Both the position numbers and the translations under genes were made by a program. A stretch of DNA of 64,000 nt from Plecoglossus altivelis (lineage: Eukaryota; Chordata; Actinopteri; Osmeriformes; Plecoglossidae), in the NCBI GenBank assembly GCA_036571765.1, contig BROE01000003.1:5100104-5164103 (forward strand). The letters run 5' to 3'. Under the pieces are notes generated by a model. The model saw only the letters and a list, made by a program, of their open reading frames with translations, was not told where the DNA came from and made no database searches. Positions 51,729 through 62,800 of this stretch are shown here, in pieces. Each line of letters starts with the position of its first letter. The stretch's first letter is position 1.

Positions 51729-54444
51729 TTGGATGTGACCTGCTGGACCTGAATTTAAACAAGCGACAACACTTTGGCTTAAGGACAAGCTGACTGTCAT
51801 AGCAGTTAAGACTAGATGAAGGGGGGTGGCTTTGAAGAGTCTGAGGTTGCCATGTACCACAAGACTGGTCAGAGCAAAGATTCCAGCTCAACACTGCTCT
51901 CTTCTGGCTGTACTACAGTACTACAAGGAGGGCGACTAAAATCTGAGAGAAAATGGGGAGTTTTCCCTTGGCTTCCTTGAGAATGTAGCTTGGTTTAGGT
52001 GAAGATACCTTGGTACCATGAAGCCCTCGGTGACATAGCTTGTAAAAAGGTGTATATTCACTTGAATTTATTTAAATTAGGCAGTTTCCGTTTGGAGACA
52101 CCACAAAGGTTAAGACCTGAATAAACACAAGGAAAAGGTTTACTTCAGTTGTGTTGTTTCCAAGCTATCTATGCACACAGGACGAGCAGTCACATTTAGA
52201 ATCCCTGGCACAATCAGGGAGCATGGGGAGCAATGATTGGTTCTCGTGTGGACCTACAGCAGTCCTGTTACCGAGTGAAATTCAGCCAATCCCTCAACGG
52301 GTCTGGACCCTGGAACAGGACAGCTGCCTGGTGAATTAATAAAGAGATCTGTCTGTTCACCTCTGACTGTCTGAGCTGATCACCAGACCGCCTGGATGTG
52401 AATCATGGCCCACCAGGTCTGAGTGGGTGTCCAGGAGGTGTCCAAGGTTCGCCTGCGCTGGTCTGCTGTGTCTTGTGCAGTTTGACCCAAGGATCTTTAA
52501 TACCTAGACCATTCTGCTATCTCTCTGCAGAGGTCAGAGTTGAACAGTCTGGAGGCTCTTGCTTAATAAGAGAGTTTCCTACAGACAGAACTCTGCAGAT
52601 GAGTTATTTCTCTGACCACATGATAGGTGTTTACAGGATTTAAGGGCCAGACAGGACCCTGGGGACCCCTCGGTCATTAATACTCCATTACCCATAATAC
52701 CCTCATCAATACTACATTACCTACAGCCACTCATTAATACTGCAGCAGTTCTAACGCGAGTCAGAGGGGAGAGCGGGGAATCTATATTCTCACACACACA
52801 CACACCTACTCACACACATTGCTGAGCATTCAGAAAGAGTGTGTGCGCGCGTGTGTGTGTGTGGGTGTGTGTGGTGTACTATTGCCACCTCAGTAGAATC
52901 AGGAAATCAGTTCAAACCTGTATAGATACACAGGCAGGAAATACTGACAGTTCACTTCCTGCCATTGTCCTGTCATCAAAGTCCATCTCCATTCACACCA
53001 TTCAGACTAGACCTGCAACAAAATTAGATCATCAGACAAAAAACACGGTTTCACACACCTCAACGCAACGTAGTATTACTCACTGCACCACAACACAAGA
53101 CTAGCTTCACACTCATCTTAACGACCGGCTTGTTAGCCAACAGAAGACCGGTTATCTGAGGCATATTGCGAAACCACGAATCGGTCACACACAAACACAT
53201 TCTAGTTGCTCTGCCTCATTGGTGCCGTTAGGAAAGGTCTCCGACAGGAAAAGGGGTAATGTCTTTATCCATTACCCCCAAAGCCCTGGCTCATCTGAAC
53301 CAATAAACACATCCTGTATATCCTTGGACAGCCGCTTCTCTCATCTTCCACACAATAGACAGGCTTCTGCCAACTTTCCTCAAGACCGGGAAGACAGAAG
53401 AAGAGAGGCAGGGAGAGAGCGGTGAGGGTCAGCGGGTGGGAAAAATAGGGCAGAGACGACTTGGAAGCAGAACAGACAGAGACAATGTTGACCTCTGAGA
53501 AAAAGAAAGAAAAAGGTTGATGGAGGTCAGAGAATTAGAAATAAAGGCTTCATTCCAGGTCAGCCTGTCAAGGGTCAAGGGTCAACTAGTTACTCATTTA
53601 GACCAAGTAAACAATCATCCTTCCAATGGCCAGAAGGACACCGATTGACTCTGGTCACCATAGCAACCAACACCAAACTCAAAGCCCGAGAAAACCACAA
53701 CACCGGGGGCGCCTCATCTCAACCACCCCAATGCCACCACTTTCACTCAGCCTCCACAACCGACCACCACAGCACCAGCTGCAGATAGACAGTCGAGTTT
53801 CTGTCTGTCAGCCTTATTTACCGCGAACAAGGCAGCACGCTGTCACTGAAACACTGTCCGCTGTGTTTGCTGTACTGTGGACCTGAGAGATCTGGCCAAG
53901 CCATCTCTGACACATACACACACACACACACACACACTCCTGTTATCAATACACACTGTATCTTTTTTTTCCGAAAGCACTGATCTGGATCCCAGTGTGT
54001 TTGTTTCGCTCGTCCAGCACCCACCTATCTGACTGTGCGTTAAACAAACATTCCAGTGCTGACCCTTGGGTGCCCCTGGGAGAGGGGAGTGTGTTTGAGG
54101 AAGGAGGGCAGGGCCGCTCAGACAGGAGGCTGAAAACGGCCTTTTATCACACTGCAAAACCCCTTTCCTAACGTGGAGCAACGTCACAAACAACAGGGTC
54201 TCGATGTCAGCGAGAGACTGAGGGTGATCGTGCGAGAGAGGAGGAGAGAGGGGGAACCAGGCAGAGATGGATGGGAAAGTACAGAAGGTCCGTGTGGAAC
54301 GAGAAGGAGAGATGAGGGGGAGAGAGGAAGGGAGTTGAGGAAATGTACGGGTAACCTATTCCACTGTGAAACTCCCTAACTGTCCATTGTCTGTGCAACC
54401 AGAGCACACAGGAGAGAGAGAGAAAGAGGAGAGAGAGAGAAAGG

Positions 54445-54885
54445 GATTAGGAGGTGACGGATACGGAGAGTGAACCTCATTGATTGATGATTAACACACC
54501 TGGCAGTGACTGCCCTGCCCTGTACCCCCCCCCCTGTCTACCCCAATACTCACACACACACTAACTGTAAACACACGCACGCAGCCACATCGATACCGAT
54601 AGATCACCAGCAAAACCTCAAGATCATTTTCACTGGATTTGGTTAGACCCGGTAAAATATCAGCTTTGTACGTGGAACTCTGAAACACTCGACTTTTTAA
54701 CGTCATTAACATTGATACCTACAATCGGTTTTCCTACTTACCTTTATTGTAGACCCACGAGCGAGAAAATCTTTCCCGGCAAAGAAAGGGAGGACCAAAA
54801 GAATGTTTCCAGTTCAGTTTACTCCTCCATCCAAGTTCCAACCTGTTAATCACGCAAGAGCGAGCCCTCGCTTCTCTGAAACGCC
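54445..54885. repeat. duplicated 0.4-kb block, copy A
   Basis: Aligns by eye with 59915-60322 over its whole length. Shared words include GATTGATGATTAACACACCT, CAGCTTTGTACGTGGAACTC, TACCTTTATTGT, AGCGAGAAAAT, AAAAGAATGTTT and CCATCCAAGTT, with roughly 80 percent identity by inspection. Both copies are in the same orientation and both follow a GA-rich tract. Confidence 0.85.
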
Positions 54886-54990
54886 AGCGCACTTGTGGTC
54901 ACACCTCTTTCTTCGAGCGCGTGGATGATCTCTCCAGCCTCACAACTGACACGGATCTGTCAGATCCCAGTAATCTCCACTTGAAAAGAA
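54742..54990 (-). promoter_or_regulatory. candidate ripor1 non-coding first exon and promoter
   Basis: The minus strand has a consensus donor at the low end (AATAAAG then GTAAGT, exon end 54742). Above it the sequence is CpG-richer (AGCGCGTGG, CGAGCGAG), with inverted CCAAT boxes near 55105. The ripor1 coding start exon has its own acceptor at 30258, so a donor of this kind upstream is required. A 24.5-kb first intron would result. This is inference; the dehydrogenase gene or an unrelated transcript could use the donor instead. Confidence 0.35.
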
Positions 54991-55758
54991 CACCTTCGCT
55001 ACTGTGTATCTTAACTGTACCATAGCAATTGTTCATGTAAAACCTCGGCTAATTAAATCCCCCTTTCTTTAGATAGCCGACAGCACCCTGTGATTGATCC
55101 GCTCCAATCAGATTAGTCGAATGTCAGGATCACCTGAACAGCTGGCCGCAGTCAAAATACCTCGCTTGTTTTCGTCTGTGGGATATAAGATAACGCCTCT
55201 ATAGACCGGTGAATTGTCAGGGGTTTGCCTGTCAGTTTTCGATTAGTCTACTTGCTTTAACAACAAAACAACAAAAAAACTACGTCCAAGTCAAGAATAT
55301 ATTCAAGACGAAACTTTTCAACCGTTCATGCCAGTTCAAGTAACCTTCCGTGTAAATTCCACCTGTCTAGCTACCTGTCCATATGCCCATTTGACCTACT
55401 GAGTGAAACACGTCAGGCATCCACGGGAGACAAAAGCATCAATAACTGGATCCATAGAAGTAAAAAAAAATGCTATCAAAAACATATTTACACATCTTTA
55501 AATGAATAACTGGGACACGGATATGAGAACAAAAGAAAAAGGTATGGCCATTTTCTTGATCTGAAATGATTAAGCCATGGATTCTTCGAACTGAGAGGTG
55601 GTCCGGGATGGAATACAGAACTCTGTCTCCTGCTGCAGGATGAGAGCATGTTTTTCTGTCTTTCATCCTGTCTCTTAATCAGCAATTTTACAAGACCCTT
55701 TCCTGCCAGCAGAGATCACTGCCAGTAATGCTTGTCTCTCCTGCCCTGACCCCTAAAA

Positions 55759-55819
<61 letters not shown>

Positions 55820-56114
55820 CGGACAGCCAAAGAACAGGGATACACAGAAACACATGGGAAAACTGCCTCTGTTCCACCACCCCTCTGTCACCCCACCATC
55901 TCCACATCCTCCTCCCTGCTTCCGGTTGCGCTTGTCGCCTCTCTGTTTTCCTTCTCCCGGGTCTGTTCGAGTGGAACAGACGTCATGTTCCCCTGCATGC
56001 ACCAGACAGCAGAGTGCTCGCGCTCCTTGGACTCCCGCAAACGCACGCAGCCTCCTGAACGGACGCAGTTCGAAGGGACACAACAAAAGATGATCAAGTA
56101 TGTTGAGGCTGGTT
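54991..56114. other. non-coding, between candidate ripor1 promoter and dehydrogenase gene
   Basis: Moderately AT-rich sequence with a GGATATAAGATA motif near 55181 and a long CA tract at 55763-55817. I see no coding exon. The part near 56100 is the 3' flank of the dehydrogenase gene. Confidence 0.6.
55763..55817. repeat. CA microsatellite
   Basis: A pure (CA)27 tract. Confidence 0.95.
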
Positions 56115-56120
56115 TTTAAT
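56115..56120 (-). terminator. candidate poly(A) signal of the dehydrogenase gene
   Basis: ATTAAA on the minus strand, about 115 bp past the stop codon at 56232-56234. It is the commonest variant of AATAAA. Confidence 0.4.
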
Positions 56121-56231
56121 TCAGGGAAGACAAGCTCTGTCATGCCAGTTGAAAGGCAGAATGAGATCATCACTGGAGCCTGACAGGGGAGAACAATGTT
56201 TGTCAGGCCTCCGTCTCTCAGAGTCTCCCTG

Positions 56232-56393
56232 CTACCAGGGGATGCTGTTGCCTTCCCAGTCCAGCAGCGTCCCATGGTGCTGCTCCGTGAGCGATGACAT
56301 CACTCGCAGCATGCCCCGGACGCTGTCCCTCGTTGGCAGGGGAGCCTGTCAACAACAGAGCAGATAGGATCATGGATGCGCCGTACTGCTTTA

Positions 56394-56467
<74 letters not shown>

Positions 56468-58564
56468 ACTCTCTCTCACTCTCTCTTTTTCTTTCATGGA
56501 TTGTACCCCTAATCCCTGTCCCCCCCCTTAGCTCACCTGTGACCCGCCCATGTCCGTCTGGACCCATCCAGGATGGATCGCTGTCACCAGGATACCGTCC
56601 TTCCTCAGGTCCTCTGCCAGGCAGCGAGTCAGCATGTTCAGTGCCACCTGGTGGACAGGAGGACAAACAGCACTGACGACCATCAACACACAGGACACAT
56701 AGCAGGTCAGTAACTTGCTTTTACCCTGCCCACGCCACCCACATCCCCTTCTCTGACCCCCCCCCCCACACCCTGCTGTGGTGGTGCCAAAGGCACAGTA
56801 CCTTGCTTGTCCTGTAGGGGTACATGGGCGCCATACCAAAGGTCTCGTGGCACTTCTCAATGGACGAGATCAATGTGGAGATGTTGATGATGGCCGCCTT
56901 CCAACAGGACAGCCCTGACTCTGACCCTTGAACTGCTGCCTTCTGTAGCTGAGGCATCAACTCCTGCAGATAAAGAGATGGCAGGTTCAAATCCCTCCCC
57001 TGTAAATCACTTTGATGATACATACTCATCACGAGTAAAGGTATAATCTATTACAGCATTTAACTGCTGCTTCTCCTGCCTGTGAGGGAAGCACAACCCA
57101 TAGGTTATAAGGTGATAGCCCGCCTCTCATGGTGAATGCAGTGCAGAGGGGGGGGGGGACCAACCTTGGTGAGCAACATGGGTCCGACCACATTGGTCCG
57201 GTAGACCTCCATCATATCTTCGGCGCCCGTCTGAGCCAGGCTTCCCGGAACCGGGCGGTTAACGGCTGCGTTGTTCACCAGTAGGTTCAGGCCTGCGTCT
57301 CCCAGCTTGGTGGACGCCAGCCGGCAGGCCGTTGCCACGCTGGCGGCGTCGGACACGTCTGGGACACAGGATGCGACACGCGGAGTGAGTTCATCAACAA
57401 CAACGTTCAATAAAGCCCAATCGCAGGTGAATGGGATTCCTGTCGAAACGCGTCATTTGCAGAATTACGCAACATATCGGATGTCGGGCTTATTTCAGGA
57501 AAATGTATTTTAACACCAGTGTTTAAAACCATTGCAGGATAATATTATAGCAGAATATCGCAAAGATATTTCCAACTAGTCAATGAACACTTAACATGAG
57601 CTCTGATTCACTTACTGAATCAGAACAGAAAAGTATGCTTTAGTTCAGGCTCACTTGTTGCAGTCAGATGAGATAATTCAGTGACCAGCAGGGGGCTGAC
57701 TTTACATTGAGATTTTATTCATTTAGCTCATTTAGTTTTTCTCCAAAGCAATATGCAAATAGTGCTGCTAGATGAAACATTAAATCAAGGGTCAAAAGTG
57801 CATGGTTGACCGGTCTGTATGTACCAGACACAAGATAACCACATTTCAGCCAGCAGGCACGAACAACAATAACAGTATTTCAACTAGAGTACTACAGCGA
57901 GATCTTAGCTATCATGTTACATTGTACAGAGCAGAAAAAAACGTCATATTTTAAGTGCAACATCAAACACATTTATGGGTGGAGTCTTTTCTGAAGGACT
58001 GGTCTGGATTATAACTATAAATTACATTTATTTGAACCCTCCCTCTCATCTCCTCCCCCCTCCTCCCTTGCCATTCTGCTCCTCCTCCATCACCCACATC
58101 CCTTACCCAGTGTTACTATGGTGACCATCTGCGGGTGCCTCTGGGACAGCTCTTGCAGGTCCTGCCGACAGGAAGAAATACCAGAGGTCAGAGTTCAAAC
58201 CAACCATAATACTACAGCACTACGGCAACCATAGCTGCTGTACATCACAGGCTCTACTACCTGTGGTCCAATAGAGTTGTATCCTGTAAATATTTGACTA
58301 ATTATCTTTACTCAAGTCAGACTAGGTCAGTTAGCAGCAGCACTGCTGGGTCTCACCAACAGGGGGTTTTGCTAAACATGTCATGAAGTTCACAATCGGA
58401 GACCTATGTACTTGAACGGGTACCTTAGCTCTCTCTGGTTCTCGACAGCCTGCGAAGATTAGCTGGGGCGGGTTGGTGGACTCTGCCAGCTGCCTGACCA
58501 GCTCCAGACCAATGCCCCTGTTGGCCCCGGTCACCAGGACATTGCTCCCCATACTAGATGCCAT
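56232..58564 (-). CDS. classical short-chain dehydrogenase/reductase (C-factor/sniffer-like)
   Basis: A predicted soluble NAD(P)(H)-dependent oxidoreductase; the physiological substrate cannot be read from sequence. Six exons join in frame into 258 residues: 58424-58564, 58107-58161, 57165-57358, 56802-56963, 56537-56647, 56232-56345. The Rossmann cofactor motif TGANRGIG is at residues 12-19. Asp66 follows the third strand (VTLD), NNAA is at 94-97, the tetrad Asn121 is in YRTNVVGP, a serine lies among Ser159-Ser164 (NISTLISS) and Tyr180-x-x-x-Lys184 is in YPYRTSK. The [13 protein letters not shown] motif follows the active site, as in the sniffer/C-signal-like carbonyl-reductase group, and the end [13 protein letters not shown] is also typical. 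The start is the first ATG giving [13 protein letters not shown]. Length is normal for the family. All catalytic residues are present. Confidence 0.93.
56394..56447. repeat. CTGT tetranucleotide microsatellite
   Basis: About 13 pure CTGT units followed by a CT run to 56468, in the last intron of the dehydrogenase gene. Confidence 0.95.
57685..57698 (+). promoter_or_regulatory. near-consensus CTCF motif
   Basis: CCAGCAGGGGGCTG matches 13 of 14 positions of CCASYAGRKGGCRS. It lies in the 750-bp intron of the dehydrogenase gene. Confidence 0.35.
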
Positions 58565-58639
58565 GGGGCTGCTGCTGTCACCCACTCAATAAACCTATTT
58601 GACTGACGTGCTGAGTTTTGCACACGGGACACTGGTCTC

Positions 58640-58830
58640 TTGACCAGAGCTGTTTACTCGGGGAAATAGACCAGTTCCAACCAGAGCTGTTCACCCAGGA
58701 AATAGACAGGTCCCAACCAGAGCTGTTCACCCAGGAAATAGACAGGTCCCAACCAGAGCTGTTCACCCAGGAAATAGACAGGTCCCAACTAGAGCTGTTC
58801 ACCCAGGAAATCGACCAGTTCTCAGCAGAT
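58640..58830. repeat. 36-bp minisatellite next to the dehydrogenase start codon
   Basis: Five copies of a 36-bp unit with core AGAGCTGTTCACCCAGGAAA, the outer two more diverged. The array begins 75 bp above the start codon at 58564, so it is probably in the 5' UTR or core promoter. The unit length is a multiple of three, so the array is stop-free on both strands. Confidence 0.92.
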
Positions 58831-59604
58831 GTCGCCCAGAAGACACATCCTTCTGATCCTGCCCCAGAGAGTACTCCCACTCCACCGAGACACCTTGTAG
58901 ACACCACCTGTGGAAAGAAGGTCTGGCTATAGGTGTGTGAAGGAATAAAGAGGTACCAGCTTCATGAGGGAGTGTTCAAGAGTCACCTGGAGTCTAATGT
59001 TTAACAAATGTACTTTGGCACCTGTAGATGACGTGTTTTTTGACCTCCCTATACAGTCAACATTTATTTCGACCTGCATAGGTTTGACGAGTTGAGACGG
59101 GCTGATAGTGGGCGCTAAGAATGGAAGCAAATCAAATGACGGATTATTCAAATGAAATTTGTACGGTCACTGAGGCCTGTACACGTCCGTATAGCAGAAT
59201 CCAAACAACTTAAACCCTTAGAAAAGCTGAGGAAAAACCTGTGATCTGTCAGAGTAAAACTATATGGCCACTGTGTTGATGCCCCAAAATGACATTTTAG
59301 GATATAAATGACATGGCTCTTATCTCTCGAGACATAAGTTAATGTTATATTATATTATATTACAATAATCACCAGTCTCAACAGCAGTATGAATTAGCTC
59401 GGACCTTATTGATCTTTGAGTTTTGAGAAATTTGGAGCGGGGTCCTTAACCGAACCGGGAGTCGATCTTCATCCCTACTCAGGTCCAAGACAACCATGAG
59501 AACAAGGAGAACCGGGCATTTGCCTGGCAAACTGGGAAAATGCCCTGTGGGCTGATGCCTAAATGATAAGATATTTGATATACATCTATACATTTTTATT
59601 TTGA

Positions 59605-59725
59605 GAAATTTCTCATTGGCCAATGATCGGCCTATAAAGCAGGGACAGCAGCCTATTGGTTCATTTTCCACATGACCGATTGGGGTTGGCCAGGGCTATA
59701 TTTTTGTCCCAGTCCAGGCAGGGAG
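59605..59725 (-). promoter_or_regulatory. CCAAT/TATA-like cluster, candidate dehydrogenase promoter
   Basis: Reading the minus strand: GAACCAATAGG, then CTTTATAGGCC about 20 bp on, then a second CCAAT in a TTGGCCAATGA palindrome. The order and spacing resemble a core promoter about 1 kb above the start codon, but an untranslated exon would be needed. The plus strand also shows a CTATATTTTT motif, so the direction is open. Confidence 0.3.
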
Positions 59726-59914
59726 TCACTGAACACCTTGAAGAGTGCTGTTTCAGTACTGTAGAGAGAACTATATCCAGGTGGGGGGAATGAATAATAA
59801 ATAATAATTAAGATACATGTTTGGCTTGTGTGGCTTTACAGGACAGAGAAAAATGAGATTTAGACAAGAAATGTTTTGGAGAGAGAGAGAGGGAGGGAGG
59901 GAGGGAGGGAGAGA

Positions 59915-60322
59915 GAGATTGGCCGGTGACAGATACCAAGAGTGAACCTGAGTGATTGATGATTAACACACCTGACAGAAGAGAGACCTCCCTGCCCCCT
60001 TCCCCCCAATACACACACACACACACAGCCACATTGATACCAATACATCACAGGCAAAACCTCAATATAATTTTCAGTGGATTTGGTTAGACCCATTAAA
60101 ACATCAGCTTTGTACGTGGAACTCTGAAACACACAAACATTTCTGCGTCATTTACAGTAGCAACGTACAATCGATATTCTATCTTACCTTTATTGTTGTC
60201 CCGCAAGCGAGAAAATGTTCCCGGAAAAGAAAGCGAGAACAAAAAGAATGTTTCGTTTACTCTTCCATCCAAGTTCGAACCTGTTAATCAGGTAACGCAA
60301 GCACTTCGTTCTCTGAAGCAGA
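59915..60322. repeat. duplicated 0.4-kb block, copy B
   Basis: The second copy of the block at 54445-54885, in the same orientation and 5.4 kb away, with the dehydrogenase gene between. It keeps a donor-like site on the minus strand (AATAAAG then GTAAGA, junction at 60187/60188). Confidence 0.85.
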
Positions 60323-61680
60323 AATACATGCAGAAATGTACACAGGTCGGAATCGAACAGGGGCCTCTGTGTTAGGGGCGCCACCTGATTCAGACCCGTG
60401 ACCTCTTGATGTCCCCTGAGCCATCCTCATCCACGACATCCTCAACCATGAGGATACTGTGGTTCTTACTCATGCCATGGTGGTATAAGGTGGATGTTTA
60501 GATGGAAACGCTACACGGAATGATATGCAGAACGCCTGGTTCTGAAGTCGTCTTCTCGTTTCGACCGCTGTTGCAGATTCGCCAGCAGAGCTGTAGCAAT
60601 GATGGTGTAGTGCCATATTATGGCCACTGGGAGGAGCAGGTGACCTACAGAGGATATGGAAAGCGATGACTCGACGTTGGGATGGCACGTGAAGGCGCTA
60701 CATGTCACAAACTAGGTTTGTTCCACGTTCGTTTGAAGACCGCAAGACACGTGAGGAACCAAGAGTTTGAACATGTCTTAGCGGTGTAAAATGTGTGGAT
60801 AAATCCAATCTTGTGCGTGAAGAGAGATTCAGTCATCACATAAAAACAGTGTCATGGTTTAATACTTCTATTGGCCGCAGAGTTGTCTAAACAGATGTAT
60901 TTTCTTCTACCTCTATCCTCTCTCCCTTCTCTCCTCTTCTTTCACCTCCCTCCAAACCTCAACACCCCCTCACCCCCCTCCCTGTCCTGCAGGTGACGCC
61001 TGTAGATTTATCGCAAGACAAATCTTGTTGACATTTCTCACCAACTCACCCCTTTAGGACTTACTCAATGTCATGCATTTACATACAGGAACTTGCACAT
61101 GTACACACACACACATAAAAACACACAAAATCACATACACACACACACTCAAAGGGAGAACAAAGAGCAGCTGTTGCAAACAGGTTTCCATGGTGACCAG
61201 GTGACGTTTTACATTCCGGCGGCAGAACTCAGATATCAGGCTGTTTGTTTCTCTCAGGACTCTTAGCTCTCCAACTTCACTTGGCAAATCTCACCACCTG
61301 TTCCCACACGCACGCACCTCCAGCTTCTGTAACAGACACAACTGAGTCTTCAGTCGACTATAGATACCAAAGATATCTGATCGCTTTACGATTAGTCAAC
61401 AGGAGACAGACAGTCGTGCCTTAGGGTTTTTGAAGCTGCTTTAGTAACACTCAAGCCCTCAGTCAGGAAGAAACACTAACATTCACCAGGTAGATATGAA
61501 AATGAGGAAGAACAAGAGCCAATCGCATGAGACGGCTACTTCCTGCAGTCAGCCAATCCGCTTCCTCGGTCGTCTGGCTGCCACTTGATCCTGTCATACC
61601 AGAAGAGACAGAACAACAGAGGACAGGAATGTGTTCAAGCCTGTCACTCTCCTGGGAGGCCAGGGGATACACCAAAGACT

Positions 61681-61704
61681 CACACACACACACACACACA
61701 CACA
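61681..61704. repeat. CA microsatellite
   Basis: A pure (CA)12 tract. Confidence 0.9.
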
Positions 61705-62583
61705 TATTGTACACCTGCCCTAGCTAGATAGCCAGCCAGCCAGCCCAACTGGCTCTGACCGCTTGCAGAAACACAGTGCTGGGTTTGTGTGACCAGTATA
61801 GATTCACATCTCCATAGGCTGTGTGTCTTGGTCATTCAATACATCGCTCGAACCCAGGGAGGGTATCACATTCTCTGTTGAAGTCCCTCCATCACAGTCA
61901 GACAATCAGGAATCAACTGCAGATTGAGTTGTTAACAACCTGTCTCCTTGTTTTGTCTGCGGTACACAAAAGACCGCAGACTAGGCCAGTCAGCCACCCC
62001 GCGGGACACAGAAAGGTACATGCCGCGTGCGTGTGTCACCGTGTGGCAGCGTTCGACTCCAGCCCTGTGGAATGCTGGGTAGGCAGACTAGAACCGGAGG
62101 AATGCTGGTAGGTATCAGCAGGGTGCTGTGTAATGGGCAGGGAGGTGCATGGGGGAGGGGGGGGGTGTGATGGGACTGGGAATGTAGGTACCAGGGCAGA
62201 CAGGCTGGTTTGACAGCATACTCAACCCCTCAACCCCCACCCTTGCAATCCTCCAGCACATTCCACATAACTTTTTTTTACTAGTCAGAGCTCTGCCCTG
62301 GTTCCACTCACCTGTATGTGCGTGCGTGTGCGTGGAGTATGTATGTGTGGAGTATGTGTGTGTGGATACACTATCTATGTGCGTGTTTGAATGGAAAGTG
62401 TGTGTGGATACTTTGCCTGGGTGTGTGTGTGTGTGTGAGAATGTACTGATGTGTAACTGTGCTGTACAGTATTCATGGAGCATCTCTCCTCAGTTAAAAC
62501 GGAGCTGCACTTCAGTTTCTCATGAATCATTGACGCCTGTCCTGGTGTGAGCCTCGCTGTGGTTCGTCGCAGCTACAATCAGC

Positions 62584-62800
62584 TGTTCTCTGAAGCTTCA
62601 TCGCTGCTTCAAACTCTGGCTCTCTGAAGTTTCATCACTGCTTCAATCACTGACTCTCGGAAGCTTCACTGCTTCAATCTCTACCTCTCTGAAGCTTCGT
62701 TGCTTCAAACTCTGGCTCTGAAGCTTCATCACTGCTTCAATCTCTACCTCTCCGAAGCTTCACTGATTCTGTCATTGGTTCTCTGAAGCTTCATCGAGGC
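62584..62800. repeat. 34-bp minisatellite (CTCTGAAGCTTCATCACTGC)
   Basis: Six to seven degenerate copies of a unit with TCTGAAGCTTCATC, then GCTTCAATCTCTACC or GCTTCAAACTCTGGC. Each unit holds the palindrome GAAGCTTC (an AAGCTT site), so the array is also rich in short inverted repeats. Confidence 0.9.

Larger units (their letters stand above)
30259..54741. other. repeat-rich gene desert, probable ripor1 intron 1 / 5' flank
   Basis: Above the ripor1 start exon (acceptor-like CCCAG just above 30258, so the 5' UTR continues in an upstream exon) I find no supported coding exon for 24 kb. The acceptor implies at least one upstream non-coding exon; 54742 and above is the best candidate, which would make most of this region an intron. 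The content is minisatellites, microsatellites, a tRNA-like SINE, poly-C runs and one assembly gap, listed separately. Confidence 0.6.
58565..59914 (-). other. 5' flank of the dehydrogenase gene
   Basis: This region holds the 36-bp repeat at 58640-58830, directly above the start codon, and promoter-like elements near 59610-59720. A minus-strand frame of 97 codons around 59378-59671 has no recognisable homology and no exon borders that I can defend. A TTATATTATATTATATTACA microrepeat is at 59346-59365. Confidence 0.6.

Noticed and set aside
57717..57860. Possible SINE tail (CTCCAAAGCAATATGCAAATAG, given here as a loose match) in a dehydrogenase intron
   Set aside because: Resembles the ATCCAAAGCGACTTA word common in fish repeats, but with several mismatches and no head, B box or flanking duplication.
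58564..58585. Upstream in-frame start giving [14 protein letters not shown] for the dehydrogenase
   Set aside because: The codon there is GTG, which is not a normal eukaryotic start; the ATG at 58562-58564 is the first good one and gives the usual short N-terminus before TGANRGIG.
59378..59671. 97-codon minus-strand frame upstream of the dehydrogenase gene
   Set aside because: No domain or exon borders recognised; it overlaps the CCAAT/TATA-like cluster and is of a length expected by chance.
61054..61290. Non-repetitive minus-strand frame with GELRVLRETNSLISEFCRRN
   Set aside because: A stop codon precedes it without a credible acceptor, it ends in CA-repeat translation, and I recognise no family.
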